Positions 11,542 through 23,996 of a stretch of DNA of 64,000 nt are shown piece after piece. The stretch's first letter is position 1; the number at the start of each line of letters is the position of its first letter. The stretch comes from Pseudopithomyces maydicus. Lineage: Eukaryota; Ascomycota; Dothideomycetes; Pleosporales; Didymosphaeriaceae. Location: assembly GCA_026873275.1 (NCBI GenBank), contig JANTUC010000012.1, forward strand, positions 1,508,001 to 1,572,000. The letters are read 5' to 3'. Under the pieces are notes generated by a model. That model did no database searches and had not been told where the DNA came from. It was given only the letters and a program-made list of their open reading frames with translations. A program made the position numbers and the translations under genes.

Positions 11542-14455
11542 ATGGTCAAGGCAGGCTTGCTGACCTTTGGGGGTCGTCGAAAGTCGCAGAGCAATGTTTT
11601 GGACGAGGCGAAGCCAGTTCCTGCCTCTGACTCTGCACCCGTTGCCGAGTCACCTTCAGGGGGCGGAGGTGGAGGTTTTCGTCTCATGAGCACAAGCGAG
11701 GCCGAGGCCCGCAAAATAGAAGAAAAGCGCAGAACACAGGAAAAAGCATCCTCCAAATTCCGCCCTTTCAGCAGCTTCAGCGCAGGCAACAAGGCGCGAA
11801 ACCGTTCTTTTGACGAAGATTCGCCCGGCTCTTCAAAACGGTATGCCGATCCACTACATGCACCCGATTCATCGACTCACAAGACACTCAGGGACAGCAA
11901 GTCGAGCAGCGGTACGCAGTCGTCGCGACCATACAACAACGGGCAATTCGGCTCGACCTCCACTCTTCCGTCCTCGGCCGATACGGACCCGAGTGACAAT
12001 ATTTTCGCAGTCCCCAGACCGCACCTTTCGCAGCACAGCAGCTCCCACAGCGGCATGTCTGCGAATGCATACAAAAAGAACTGCCGGCGGTGCCGCAGCC
12101 CGGGCATCGATACTATGGAGGAGAGCCAACTTCGCCGATTGGGGGTGCTGGACGCGTCCGTGCCATGACCTCGTCTAGCTATGCAAGTACCGCGAAACCG
12201 CCGACGCTAGATGCGGATATGAATTTTGGTGCGACCAGCTTTGATGACCTATTTAGTGGACTTGAGAGGAAACCGTCTCCTGAGCACGTCACTGAGTCCC
12301 CTGGTCGCTCCCTTCTTGCTGGTAAACGAACATTCCACGCAGAGCCAATCAAGATCGACCACAAGCTGGACGTCGAAGCTCCGCTCAAGTCGTGGGATTC
12401 CCGTGGCTCCGCTGACAATCTTATGTCATCCTCACGGTCCGACGAGGATGATTCTCCTCCGCCCCCTGTCCCTCCTCACAAATATGGCCAGTACGCACCT
12501 GTCGCCTCTCACAGTCCCGACGTGAGCCTGAGCGGCCCTAGCGATTATCTCAACAACGCCGCCTCCGTTGCACGACAGTCCGCCATGTCACACAAGTCCC
12601 ATCGCGAAAGCTCCCCCGAGCACGACTCCATCTCCAAATCCTCCTCGTCCGCTCCATCTCTACAGACACCGCTGTCGTCGCGCTCAGGATCCGACATCGC
12701 AACCCCGAAGGCTGCTTTGCGCAATGGGCCGTCCCACATGGCTGAACAGAGCGAAGACGAGGAGATCTTTACGTCGCCCAAACAAAAACAAACGCCTAAA
12801 CCAGCAATTCCTCCTATCCCCAAGGAACACGTTCGACCGCCGCCCCCGACGACCGATTCTGGTCGACGTGTTCTGACGCAAGCCGAGTTCCGTGCTCAGC
12901 AGCAACGCGCGATGGCGCAACCGCATGATGACAGTTCTGAAGACGAAGATTACGAGGAGGACGAGGAAGAGGCACAGGAGAGAGCTGCACAGGAGGCGAT
13001 AGCCAGGCGCAAGAAGCAGCAAATGGACTTGGCACGAGACCACATGCGTCGGACTACCACTGCGCCGGGCACCCTCAACCGTCCTGACAGTACAGTTGAG
13101 CCGTTCTCGATGGGGTTCCCCTCCGAGACATCATTACAAGCAGATGAGTGGGAAGACGAAGACGTGCCGCTAGGCATCCTAGCGCAACACGGCTTCCCCA
13201 ACAAGAACCAAGGCAAAGCTCCCATACAGCCCGCCAACGCTATCCCCTCCTACTTTCCTGATCGGCCAGCTTCTGCCGGTGCTGCTATCGATAATCGCGC
13301 TTCTACGTTTAGACCTGTTTTTGCCCGCCATTTACCTGACGACCCGCACGCGTCCTTCATCGGTGGAGGGTTGGTCCGCCCCACGAACCGAGAATCAATG
13401 GGCTTCAACCGGGGTCCGGCTTCAGTCGCAGGTGACTCGCATATGAACGTCCCTATGATGAACTACCCCGAACCCCAAATGGGACAGCCATCTCTGGTGG
13501 AGCAGATTCACATGCGAGACATGACCAAGCAAAAGTACATGGGCGGCGCATCTAACAAGAAGCCCACCGAGGGCCCCTTCACGGGCATGCTTGGAGCACA
13601 AATGAACCCTCCAGTACAATCTGGACCCGGCACCCGCATGTCGATGATGCCCGGTATGCAGAACATGGGCATGGGAATGAACAACATGAACATGATGGGC
13701 TCCCCCATGGGCACCCCCATGGGCATGCCCATGATGCCCGGCCAAATGTCCTACCCAATGCAACCCAATGACATGATGCAAATGCAGCAATTCCAACAAA
13801 TGCAACAGCTCCTCGCCGCCCAGCAAATGCAAATCCAGCAAATGCAACTCCAACAACAACAGGATCCCCGCATGTCAATGGCATTCCCATCCACAATGTC
13901 CGACCCCCGCATGTCCATGGCCTTCCCCCAGATGCAGCCCCAGTCCCAAGACCCCCGCATGTCAATGGTAGCCCCCTCCTTCCTCAACATCCCCCCCGGC
14001 TCCCAACGCCCAATGTCCATAATGCCCGTCCAAAACACCCACACTGCCGTGCCGCCCCGTCCCTTCTCGACGCCCCTCGGCGCAGCCTCGCTCGGCCAGC
14101 CCCCCAGCTCAACGGCTACACGCCGTCCATCGCCCCGTCCGAGCGCTCCAACGTCGGCCTCTCGGCGAGATACCGCCCCGTGGCTACGCACACCGATGCG
14201 AAGAGTAGCTCGTCCATGACGATGACCATGTCCATGCAGGCGAGTGGCGGCGCGGCGCAGGGCCAGAACCCGGCGATGGTGAAGGGCATTCTGAAGCATA
14301 AGCCGGCGGTGCAGGAGGAGGAGGATGACGGCTGGGGCAAGATGGCGGCTAGGAAGGGGAAGTTTGGTGCCCAGCAGCAGCAGCATCAGCAGCAGGGGAG
14401 CAACGGGGCGGAACCCTCGTTGCAGGATTTGGTGAGGGGGATGGAGGGCTTGTAG
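11542..14455 (+). CDS. large disordered Met/Gln-rich fungal protein, two apparent frameshifts
   Basis: This encodes a protein of about 970 residues, read in three frames. It begins MVKAGLLTFGGRR, then has a Ser-rich tail, a segment with GHRYYGGEPTSP, an acidic run (EDEDYEEDEEE) followed by a charged helix, and a C-terminal third rich in Met and Gln with repeats of DPRMSM. It ends with a conserved-looking KGILKHK and DGWGKMAARKGKFG. The frame breaks are explained by one base missing from the A run at 12073-12077 and one from the C run at 14100-14105; restoring the reading frame at each gives continuous sense. I know no function. Low complexity and charge suggest a scaffold or condensate-type protein. 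The start is the first ATG after a pyrimidine-rich leader. Confidence 0.75.
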
Positions 14456-16552
14456 ATGGGGTGGTGAGAGAGAAGAGTGGTTTATCATTCACTGTATCAT
14501 GTTGGAAGGTGCGTTGGATGTGACGCACGCATCGCATCGCACGCACCGCATCGCACTGGCTTGGCTTGACTTGGCTTGGATTGGATTGGATTGGATCGAT
14601 TTGGATCGGATCGTTTTCCCCCGCGTTCGCGTTCGCGTTCGCGTTTTCTCTCTCCTTTTCAGTTCCTACTTGACATCTCCGGTTTTTTTTTAACATCTTA
14701 AAGGCATTTATGGCGTTGCGTTGCTTTGCTTTGCTTTGCTTTGCTTGCTTTTTTTCTATCAAACTGCGTTTGCGTTTTGTAACTACCGAGTTGGTTACTC
14801 GCTCATCTGAGATATTGTTCTGCGAAGCGTTTGGGTTGGGTATCGGAGCTATGGGGGGTGGGCGAATACGGCGTGAGAAGGGAGAGGGAATTGGGGTGAG
14901 GGGGGAGGGAAGAGGGAAGAGGAGGGCAAGGGGAAGGGAGGGAGAAGGGAGAAGAGACGAGAGGAGAGAGAAGCACAGTACAGCATTTGACAAGGGAGGT
15001 CGGATACATGCATGCATCGAGACAAGATGAGACAACAGCACACAAGACAACATACCATAACATAAGCAGAGGTGCGATGGAGGTTCGATACATGGGTGGA
15101 TGCGTGGATGGGACGGGACTCGGATGGGACGGGAACGGGATATGGGAATACGGAAATGGGGCACGGGATATGGGATATATGTGATGTAATGTAATATATA
15201 AAGGTTTTTTCAAGCGCATATTACTTCTCTCTCTCTCTTTTGCGTACCAGCGTCTGCCTCTGCGTCTTCCGTGTCGTCCATGACTGCGTCTGCCTCATAG
15301 TGTACTGTAAGCGTGCTGTGTGTCTGTCTGTGAATATGCGCCTCGTTCTCAAACCCCGGCCCGGTAGGTATCTTTGCCGGTGTGCGTGCGTGTAATGTAT
15401 GGATTTGTGCGTGTAGATGGAGGGAGATTGTATCATACAAGGGAGATGGATACCCGTGTGGGTGGGATAAGGTGACGTAGATATAGAGAGGGCATTACAA
15501 GTATATCCACTCTTTCTTCTCTTTGCTACTGCATTTTTGGTATCCTATTCTCTTCATTTTTATCTTCCAATAGTGAAGAAAGGTGTGTGTTTGAGTATCA
15601 TTTAGAAAGCTTTTAGAATTGACTAGATTATTATTTGGACAAACTGGTCTTTGGAGCTCTCCCACTGGTCGCTAGTTTTTCTCTTGTGTCTTGTTATTTG
15701 TCGCGCTTTTTTTTTGACATCGATGCGGCGGGAGAGATGTGCGGTGGGGTGGTGTTCGTGTTAAGGAACGCTGATATAAGTTTGAAAGATTGTGGAGGGC
15801 GTCTGAGATAAATGTGATACGAGTCAGGTATCTGATATCTGATACGGTAAGTATGTTACTGTTATGATTAATCCCTTCAGCAGAATTGTTCAGCATTTTA
15901 TTTTAGTCTACAGAATAAAATTAGTGGTCTTTATAGAAATAATTAATTCCGTGTTATATTGTTTACAATTTTAACGAAAAGAATGTATATTTACATTGAA
16001 AAGTTGTTTGGGAATCTTAATTGATAAGGGAAATTCTCAAGACAGTTTCTTTAATTTTTAAAGGTACACTGTCATCTAAAATAATATGCAACGAGGAGGA
16101 GTTTTAAAATATAGAAAAGATAAAATTAGTTCAGTCTACACAGTACAGTTTACTACTATAAAGAGTTTAGATATGGATAAAAGTCGCATAAGATAGATAA
16201 GACTTAGGGTATCATCATATTGTCAATATACAAGGCATTTTTCAATATTCCGATCGTTGTCTAGGCTGTTCTAATAACAAATGTTTTTGTAATTTCCCTC
16301 TAAAACTAAAACAGCTCATGAATGAGTGCCAGTACACCTAGCAGGAACTGACACGAACACACAGTGCAAAGCGGCCAAATAAGAAAAAAATGATGGAAAA
16401 AGGAACACCTGGTCCAAAGAAGAAGAATATATAGAAGCCTATAGCCATCCTAAACCTGCTAGGAAACACTCGCATATGCATACCCCCATATCCTTCCCAC
16501 ACTACGTCGCACTACTACCATTCATCTCGATCTTCAGATCAAGAGGCTAGTG
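14456..16552. other. intergenic region with simple repeats and purine tract
   Basis: The region contains short tandem repeats (TTGGAT-like at 14570-14600, CGTTCG at 14621-14646, TTGCTTTGC at 14718-14750), an almost pure purine tract at 14871-14975, and an AT-rich segment at 15890-16330. I find no gene. Confidence 0.6.
14871..14975 (+). repeat. polypurine tract rich in GGG
   Basis: About 100 bases are nearly all G and A, with many GGG and GGGG runs. Such tracts can form triplex or quadruplex structures. The tract lies about 400 bases past the stop of the gene at 11542-14455. Confidence 0.8.
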
Positions 16553-17519
16553 CTAGTAGCTGACCAGGGGCGTTGCCTGAGGCGCCATCAGATCAAGTAG
16601 CTCAGATAGAGGCAAGGCGGTGAATGTATCGGTTGGGAAAGGGACGAGAGACACGGGTCCGGAGGCAGTGGCGGAAGGCTCGAATGGAGGCAAGGCCGTG
16701 AAGGTGTCCGTGGGGAAAGGGACCAGGGAAGGCTCGATCGGAGGCAAGACGGGGAATGGGTCGGTGGGGAAAGGGACTAGGGAGGGCTCGACCGGGGGTA
16801 GGGCGGTGAAGGTGTCGGTTGGGAAGGGGACTAGGGAAGGCTCGATCGGAGGCAGGGCGGTGAAGGTGTCGGTTGGGAAGGGGACCAGAGACGTGGCGGC
16901 TGGAGTAGGAGCAGTTCCCACGGGCGTGTAAGCAATGGGCTTGCATTTTCCAGCAACATCCGCGACCTCGGTGGGGTCCACAGTTGATTGGCATGTATAG
17001 CCAGATGGGCACTGAGCGCTGCCTTCGGTTCCGCAGGTTTGCTCCAGGGCCTCGCTCTCCACGATGCACACGCCGTCGTGACCGCACGCCGTTCCTGTAG
17101 GGCACCTTGGTGCCCCGAATACATTGCATCCCTCCTTGTTCGCTTCAATCGGGTCATCTTTCTTGACGCAAGTGCCCGATCCGTTGCAGATCTCGTCTGC
17201 GGAGCATACCGGTCCACCAACGATGTTGCATGCGTTGCCAGCGGACGGTGTGTCGGTTCTGTTGGCACAGCTTTCATCAATCTTGGGACGCGGGCAGAAA
17301 GTAGGAAGTTTGGCTTGGCATTCTTCCATGGCCTTGGCCATGCACTCGCAGCTCTAGAGTTTGTGAGGATGGGTTCGACGGGGCAAGTTTGAAGAAGCTT
17401 ACCTGCGGGAAGACCATAGGGCATCTCACGTTGGGTACACATTCGCATGCTTCCGGTTTGTACCTCAACGGAGTGGCCAGAACAGCACCGAAAAGAATGC
17501 TGTAGGTGAATGTTTTCAT
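16553..17519 (-). CDS. secreted Cys-rich protein with C-terminal Pro-rich 18-residue repeats
   Basis: Two exons (17519-17403 and 17353-16553) join across a 49-bp GTAAGC...TCTAG intron in phase 0 to give 305 residues. The N-terminus MKTFTYSILFGAVLA is a signal peptide. Residues 25-185 are Cys-rich, including spaced modules of the type C-x-G-x-G-x-C and CPTGTACGHDGVC. From about residue 195 the protein carries five copies of an 18-residue unit (SLVPFPTDTFTALPPIEP and variants), the last set off by a short spacer. The architecture suggests a wall-exposed or secreted protein, possibly a plant-interaction protein. I recognise no named family. Confidence 0.85.
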
Positions 17520-19086
17520 GATGGCGTTTCAAAGGGTATATACAGGATGCAAAACGGGTATTTGAAAAGGTTGTTTGTGAATGTAAAGACTGGACAACGA
17601 TGGAATCGAAAAAAAGCAAGTTCAATGAGTGAATACAATGAAGAGTAATGAGACGATGGACAACGAATGATGTGACGTGACTATTTACGACTTATATGTA
17701 CTCTATACTAGAAATCGGAGTACAGGTGCCAAGATGCTATTGTTCGTATGAACCTGGATTATACATGAAGTCCATGCTGCTGATCTCTGAAGGTTCAGGC
17801 CCAAAGTAGCCTAGGCCCCGTCTTTTGCTTGCATACGAATCTTGGCTTCTGCAAATGTCCGAGATCTACCAGAACTCCGCAACATGCCAACTTATTTTGT
17901 TTCAAGGCGCCTGGAAACATCAATGGATGCGTCGCTTAATTAAGGTAATGCGGGAGCAGGTGGCATGAGGCTGTGTTGACGGGAATTAGGACGTTTGAGA
18001 AAGCTTGGCTGCCGATACTCGGCAGCAATACTAGCGAGAAAACCCATCTAAGCAGTAGATAGACATTCGATACCTGGGGCGAGAGAATAATTAGATCACT
18101 TCCTGGTCTCTGCCGTGTACCTGTGCACAACTGAAGGGATCTGGTGGGCACTCAATCGGAGTTGGACGGTTCAACGGGAAAAGCGGTAGTAATGAACGAT
18201 AGAAATCGATGACCTAGGAATATCTTGGAAGCAATTATTGAAGAGCGGTGTCCCAAAAAAGTTGGTCTGCATGGCTCAAGGCGGCTTTCCGTTGCATCTC
18301 CTGACTCTCGAAGGATGTCCCATGAGGACCCGAAATGCATGAGCTGATTATGTATAAGCTCTTTAGTCTTTGGAACGCAATTCTATATAAGTTCAGTCTC
18401 GCTGCGACAGGAAATTACCGAATAACAGTGTGGTGATGAGATTGGTTGGACCCAAGTATAAGCTATTTTTAGCATCACGGATTGTGGAATCTACTTGTTC
18501 TACGAGCAGAACAGAGTATTCAAGTTCAACACAATGATACTGTAGACTGAGAAAATATGGAAATGTTCTTCAATCTATTTTTTTAAGAAAGTTTCATGGA
18601 AAAAAGTTGTCATATCATTATCTCTACTTTTCTTTCGCCTTTGTGAATTGTCTCTGCCGGCATCCTTATATAATCAAAAGTGAGATACTTTTCAATAGCT
18701 TACGCTGTTAGTGTTTAGGTCGAAGCGGCCAAAGGAAAAGCTAGAAGGTGTAGGCGCGGCTGTGAAATGGTCGTCGGGTATTTGGTCGGAGCGAATGAAG
18801 ATTGAGGCTGATGAGGATGAAGGAGTAGAGACGACAATGGGAGACGCAAAGCATTCGTATAACCTCAAATGAGGCGTTGAGTACTATTGACATATCTTTG
18901 GATTGGAGAGGGAATTTTGGTCCTGCTACAGCATTGTCTCGTATTGCGCGTTGTGACGATGTGTAGGATGCAATAGTATAAATTTGGCATAATAGCAAAT
19001 GATCTTGTCTTTCTATTGTATGCTATTATGTCTCTTCTCGATATATTCTTATGATCCGTAACTGAAAAATCTATATTCTAGGACTC
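17520..19086. other. intergenic, nothing convincing
   Basis: Only short frames without coding character are present. The stretch 18400-18720 is AT-rich. Confidence 0.5.
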
Positions 19087-19746
19087 TTATTCTTCTTTGG
19101 AAGCCCCAGGGATCCTCAATGCCTCATATTCCTTGGGTATATCTGCCATGTTCTTCTTTCCTAGTGCAAAATCAAGAAGTTCCGTGTATTCCTTGGCAGA
19201 GAAACCCGTGATATTATACTGCGTTCCATCCGCAAAGCTCAAAGTATTTGCCTGTTCCCTGGATGTGCAGTTTCCTCCGGTGCTCGTGATTTCCTTGGAA
19301 CTTCCCTTATCTCGACGTTTCCAGGTATCAGAGAACCCATATCCAGCGGAACCGACCGGAGGGCCCGGTTGCCAATAAGTCATACACTCATCCGGATAAC
19401 GATAGGTCTTTAGCGTCTTTTGAGCATTTGGATTGCAGTCCCTGTTTGCATAACCTCGAATTTCAAGGATCCAATCCAGAGGTATGGACTCCCAAGAAAC
19501 ACTCCTTGCCTCCGCCGCGTTGCCAGGAAGATAGCAACAAACCTAATCAAGAATGATCCATTAGTAATGAGAAATAGCGGAAGAGAGTTGCCCAGTCTTG
19601 GATAGTAGATTTGCACGTACATTGGGATTCAATCCAACGCATGCCGTGAAGAAGCCATTGTCACACACATAACTTTGGTGCCAAAAGCGGACGTCGATTG
19701 CATTGCCTGCGGTGGCAAGGCTGAGGATGAAACCGAAGTATCTCAT
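19087..19746 (-). CDS. small secreted cysteine-containing protein
   Basis: Exon 1 (19746-19621) and exon 2 (19542-19087) are joined by a 78-bp intron in phase 0 (GTACGT...TGATTAG), giving 193 residues. MRYFGFILSLATAGNA is a signal peptide. Eight cysteines follow, including the pair VCCYLPGN at the splice junction, and Trp-rich segments (SWESIPLDWIL, YWQPGPP). Size, signal and cysteines fit a small secreted effector-like protein, but no family is recognised. The start is the ATG that begins the signal peptide; an upstream in-frame ATG would bury it. Confidence 0.8.
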
Positions 19747-21772
19747 GATGCTTGGAGAGGTAAGGATTGTATTAAGCTTATGGACTGTTGTGTCGAGGTG
19801 ATGGGAAACTACAGCAAAGGCGCGCCCAACATGCGCATTGAGTATCGTATTCATGAGATAGACACCTAGAAACAGCTGTCAATGCTCACGTACGGAAGCA
19901 ATGATGCGACTTCTCGCGCGACTTATCCTGCATTCCGTGGCGCTACAAATGTGTGTACGTAGCGACCTAGTACGAACGTGTATTCGTATACCAGACACAT
20001 ACTTCAAGCGCTTACAACCAAGCTGCTCCATACCTATGTTGGAGGCTTAGCCACAACATGAGGCTGGAACTTAAACATTATAGTACACTTTTCTGTGGGG
20101 CCATCACAAATCAGCTTAACGGATTTGGTGCTAGTAAGAGGAGCAATGCTACATGTGGATCAAAGCTTGGAAACGGAGCGGACAAATTAATTGTATTGAA
20201 AAGCCGGTATTCGAATTGGTCTATAGTAAGACATCGTGTTACATAACAGTTTGTTGAGGTTGGATTGCACAATTGAATAAGGGTGCGTTTGTTGTAGTAT
20301 ATTGCGGTCGAACTTGAATCTTCGTCGCGACACTTGCTTGTGTGCTTATAGCAAGAAGGCTGACTGTTAAAGAAGAGGGTGTTTATAGACTACTTGCGCC
20401 CTTAGTTATAAATCCGTAAACCACGTTTTATATTATTATAAGAGGGGTGACAGCGTTTTACCCTACTAAGTATTTTAACTTAGTTAGCTTATATTCAGCT
20501 ACTGCTTTTTTAAAATACTTAATATACACTTAATATATGAATCCGCAAAAGGTCGTAAGACGGGATAGAACATTATTTAGGGAGAAAACTTGTTATAATT
20601 TGGACCATTGGCCATTTCTCTTCTTTTTAGAATATCCCGCGTAAGCTTTCGTCCTGATTTGCTTTTGACTAAGTCGGCATGAAATGGCTAGGTCTGCACG
20701 AAAATAATTGAATGACAGACTTTCGTCCATCTCGGCTATAGATGTAAGCGTAACTAGATGGCTACTTTAAGTCACGTGGATATACCAGGACAGGAACAGG
20801 ATAGCCCTTAGCCTCGATCATCTGAAGATGATAATTCTGTTGATGCAGAATTTCGGAGGGCGGTGTACGATTGTAAAAGAAGTGGGAAATCTTAGCATTG
20901 AAGTTTGAACAGAGGGCTGAGAAGAAGGCAATTGTAATTTCTAATAGATCGCCTAGCCTTGGTGCGCGAATTCGCAAATGCGACAGTTAGTAACTCGCAA
21001 GATGCTGCTCCCTCTCATCAGTTCTGCCTTGCATACGAAGGTGTGAAGACCGCGCCAATGAAAGCCGACTTCACCGGTATGAGGAACGTTACCAGTATGG
21101 CGGGGCAGACCGGTCACGGTGCATATGTATAGCAACACACCACCGGGAATTCAAGTTGCAGGTCGATAGACGAATAACAGTATGAGTGCTTTTTTCATTG
21201 CCTGATTAAGGTTCTGTGTTCCAGCTGCACCCACTCACACCTTGTAATCATATCAAGCTGTGGTGGGGTAATCCTGCTGCCTAGCTGTGATAACTCACAG
21301 TGTACGCCCTTGGCTGCGCCACGTCCAGCGTACAAGAAATTATTAGAAAAGAGACAGTTGCAAGCCTTCCAAATCTTCTCAACACCAGTGTTCTCGTTGT
21401 CAGTGGTAACACAGTCGGGCTTCTCGCTCTGCGCTGACAGAGGCTTCTTCATTCATCCCAACAGATTGTGGCGGCAGAGACTGTCGGATACCCAGCCTGC
21501 ACGTTTCACGATCTTGCCCATCCAACGCAAGCAAGAATTGATGAACAGGATTCGCAAAAGACACTAGCGACTTGCATATATAGTGTTCGTACACTTTGAG
21601 TGGCTCCTGGTTGGTGATAGAGGTGAGTTTTGCTTTTGGTGACTCAACAATTCTGCGTCACAGATCACATCTAGCGAATTGAGCGTATGAGTCTTGAAAA
21701 CTGACGATTTAACTGTACTAGAAACAGGAAACATCACGCAGAGAAAACGCATCAATTCCCAACCACACAACT
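19747..21772. other. intergenic, AT-rich centre
   Basis: The stretch 20270-20760 is AT-rich with no open frame. A minus-strand frame at 21195-21452 with several Cys might be part of a small secreted protein gene, but I could not connect it to a signal peptide exon. Confidence 0.45.
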
Positions 21773-22990
21773 ATGTTGCCATGGGACGAGTCAGTTATAC
21801 CCTATTCTCTAAAGGTTCTTAATTTAGGGAAGTTTCCTAATTGTAATAGCGGTCCGAGGTCTATTGCAATAAATGATCTTGCGGATGACAGAATTTCGCT
21901 TGATTCGATATCCAATACGCCACCGAAGCCTCCCAGGAAACGCAAACCTCGAATGTACGAATGCACCGTTTGTGCCGAACAGCTGCCCCGCACTGCATTC
22001 CTCAATCGCTTCGAGATACTTCTCCCGAAGCCCTGCCGTGCTCACCTCCTTCTTCCATGGCGGTCCAGTGCCAGAAATGACAGCCAACCCGTAGAGGAGG
22101 GCACAGGGTCAAATCCCCCAAGCTCATTTTTCGACCCCGTCTGTCAGTCCTGTCTCACCTCGTATCTCCTCGTACAATTCCAAACCCGTGGCGCGGACCG
22201 CATTCAATGTATCAAGCCTTCCTGCACGCCCCTTCGTACGACGGACGCGTGGAAGTACCACGCCCTTCCTTTCCTCCCTGAAGACGCACGCGAGGCATTT
22301 GCGGAAGATCTTGCAAAGGAGTTCTACAAGAAAGACAGGTGGGTATGCCCGAGCGACTGTGGGTCTACAGGGTATGTTGCAACGCCAGAGCGGACTCACG
22401 GCTGGCCACACGTCGTTTGCCCCACGTGCAACAAACACTTTTGCGCGCGATGCAAAGCAAGCTGGCACTCTGGGCTGAGCTGTAGAAATTACCAACGTGC
22501 GAGAAGGTGGGAGAAGAGTTCACCCGCTTCAGGCGACGGAGCTCATCATGAGAGCGACAAAGCATCTGCATCGGAGCCCGTGATGCAGTCTACCCTGCTT
22601 TCAGATGGGAATAGAGTCGAAGAGGGCGCTGCAGTACAAACGAAAAAGGCGCTATATGTGGACACGCGCGAGATGCAGCACCGTGGGGCGCGTCGATGCC
22701 CCCGTTGCGAGGCGCCTATTATCAAGGATGGAGGTTGCAACAATATGTGGTGCACGAGCTGTGAGCTGCACTTTCACTGGAGGCAGGCGGATCCCGTGAT
22801 TGCTGTCAAGGAAGATAAATCGGTGGTTAAAATTGTCAGAGCAGGGCCTTTTAGGCCTGTGGGAAAGTGGGTGTGGGAGAAAAGAGCAGAGTGGGGGGTT
22901 CGGAGGGAGAAGAGGGGCGTGTGGAGAGTGTATTGGAGGGGCTGGAGAGGGTGGCGTATCTGGAAACAGAAGTCGGCATGCAGGGCATAA
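21773..22990 (+). CDS. RBR-type (RING-IBR-RING) E3 ubiquitin ligase
   Basis: This 405-residue single-exon protein has the order expected of an RBR ligase. RING1 starts at C64-x2-C67 with further Cys at 124, 127, 146 and 151. An IBR-like module spans about 190-237 (CPSDCG, then CPTCNKHFCARCKASWH and a final Cys). RING2 lies at 309-335 (CPRCEAPIIKDGGCNNMWC). By analogy with parkin, C322 in GGC would be the thioester-forming catalytic cysteine. The usual final FCW-x-C of RING2 reads FHW here, so the last metal ligands differ, possibly with His replacing Cys. The C-terminus is Trp/Arg-rich. The likely role is transfer of ubiquitin to unknown substrates. Confidence 0.8.
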   Translation: MLPWDESVIPYSLKVLNLGKFPNCNSGPRSIAINDLADDRISLDSISNTPPKPPRKRKPRMYECTVCAEQLPRTAFLNRFEILLPKPCRAHLLLPWRSSARNDSQPVEEGTGSNPPSSFFDPVCQSCLTSYLLVQFQTRGADRIQCIKPSCTPLRTTDAWKYHALPFLPEDAREAFAEDLAKEFYKKDRWVCPSDCGSTGYVATPERTHGWPHVVCPTCNKHFCARCKASWHSGLSCRNYQRARRWEKSSPASGDGAHHESDKASASEPVMQSTLLSDGNRVEEGAAVQTKKALYVDTREMQHRGARRCPRCEAPIIKDGGCNNMWCTSCELHFHWRQADPVIAVKEDKSVVKIVRAGPFRPVGKWVWEKRAEWGVRREKRGVWRVYWRGWRGWRIWKQKSACRA

Positions 22991-23537
22991 AATAAATACC
23001 GAGCGAAAAAAGAATGAATAGGGAAAGAATAGCTGCGGCAGCTACTCCGTAGGACATGACTGGATATTCATCTTAAATATAGTAAGAGAATTGAGACTTA
23101 TCAGGTGTAGCAGGGGAGTTTTGGAATCCAATGTTGTCAGGAAAAAGCTGAAGACAACAGGCATTTTGTGAAACATTCATGGTACAGTTCTACGTTGATG
23201 CTTACTACACGAAGACAGACGATTTGCGCATGTCCTGGGTCGACGACTGTTGTCTTAACACAATGCATACAAATACATCAGGATCGGTCCTAGAAGCGAG
23301 GAAGATTCTGTGTACATCGGTACATTGTGAACACACGAACGAGCTAAGATGGCAGCATGACACCACAACGCCGCTTAGATATACCCGTCGCGGAGAATTA
23401 TATATTGCCGAGTTGATATGATTGTTTGCTTCCTTCTAGCACTAAAACTACTCAAGCTACTGAGCAAGATAGTAAGCTTTCCTTAAGAAAAAACTAAAAG
23501 TAAACTAACCCTTTATCAAATCCCAATCAAGACCAAG
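22991..23537. other. intergenic, nothing convincing
   Basis: An 80-codon frame (23179-23421) is present without recognisable similarity. It has four cysteines but no signal peptide. Confidence 0.4.
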
Positions 23538-23996
23538 ATGGGTTTTATTTCTGCTTGTTTCGGCTCTGGCACGGAGAACAAGGAGCCAACCTCTGACGAT
23601 CTCCGCCCCCGAGAGCGCTGCATAGATGGCAGGGCTTTGACTGAGAGTCGGATCGGCGTTCCTTGTCGCCGCGATGGGAGCAATGGGAACATACCCACCC
23701 ATTGCATCACCCATGCGCGTGACCTTGCGGGATTACGGTATGACCACGTGAGCGGACAGGTCGTGGTTCTCAAGGATGCAGACATAGTACGGCCTCAAAT
23801 TTTTAGACACGCGGAAATGCTAGAATCCTTTAAGAGGTGGGAGGAAGCACCAATCGAAGTCCAACACGAGGTCGAACGGCGTGTGCGCGAGAGCGAACAG
23901 AAGCATCGTGCCGTCGAACCCGTGGTCCGTAAAACAGGCGAGACGGAAGATGCTTTCGTTGCGAGATCGGAGGCGCGACTTGAGGCTTTGCGGTAG
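23538..23996 (+). CDS. hypothetical protein with possible N-myristoylation site
   Basis: This is a single-exon frame of 152 residues. The N-terminus MGFISACFGS fits a glycine myristoylation signal with a nearby palmitoylatable Cys. The C-terminal half (about 85-152) is highly charged and probably helical (VQHEVERRVRESEQKHR). No family is recognised. The coherent amphipathic composition makes it more likely real than the surrounding short frames. If modified, it would sit on a membrane. Confidence 0.55.
   Translation: MGFISACFGSGTENKEPTSDDLRPRERCIDGRALTESRIGVPCRRDGSNGNIPTHCITHARDLAGLRYDHVSGQVVVLKDADIVRPQIFRHAEMLESFKRWEEAPIEVQHEVERRVRESEQKHRAVEPVVRKTGETEDAFVARSEARLEALR

Noticed and set aside
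21195..21594. Possible small Cys-rich secreted protein on the minus strand
   Set aside because: Frames with Cys exist, but I could not join them by good splice sites to a signal peptide exon.
23179..23421. 80-codon plus-strand frame with four Cys
   Set aside because: No signal peptide, no family and no other coding evidence.
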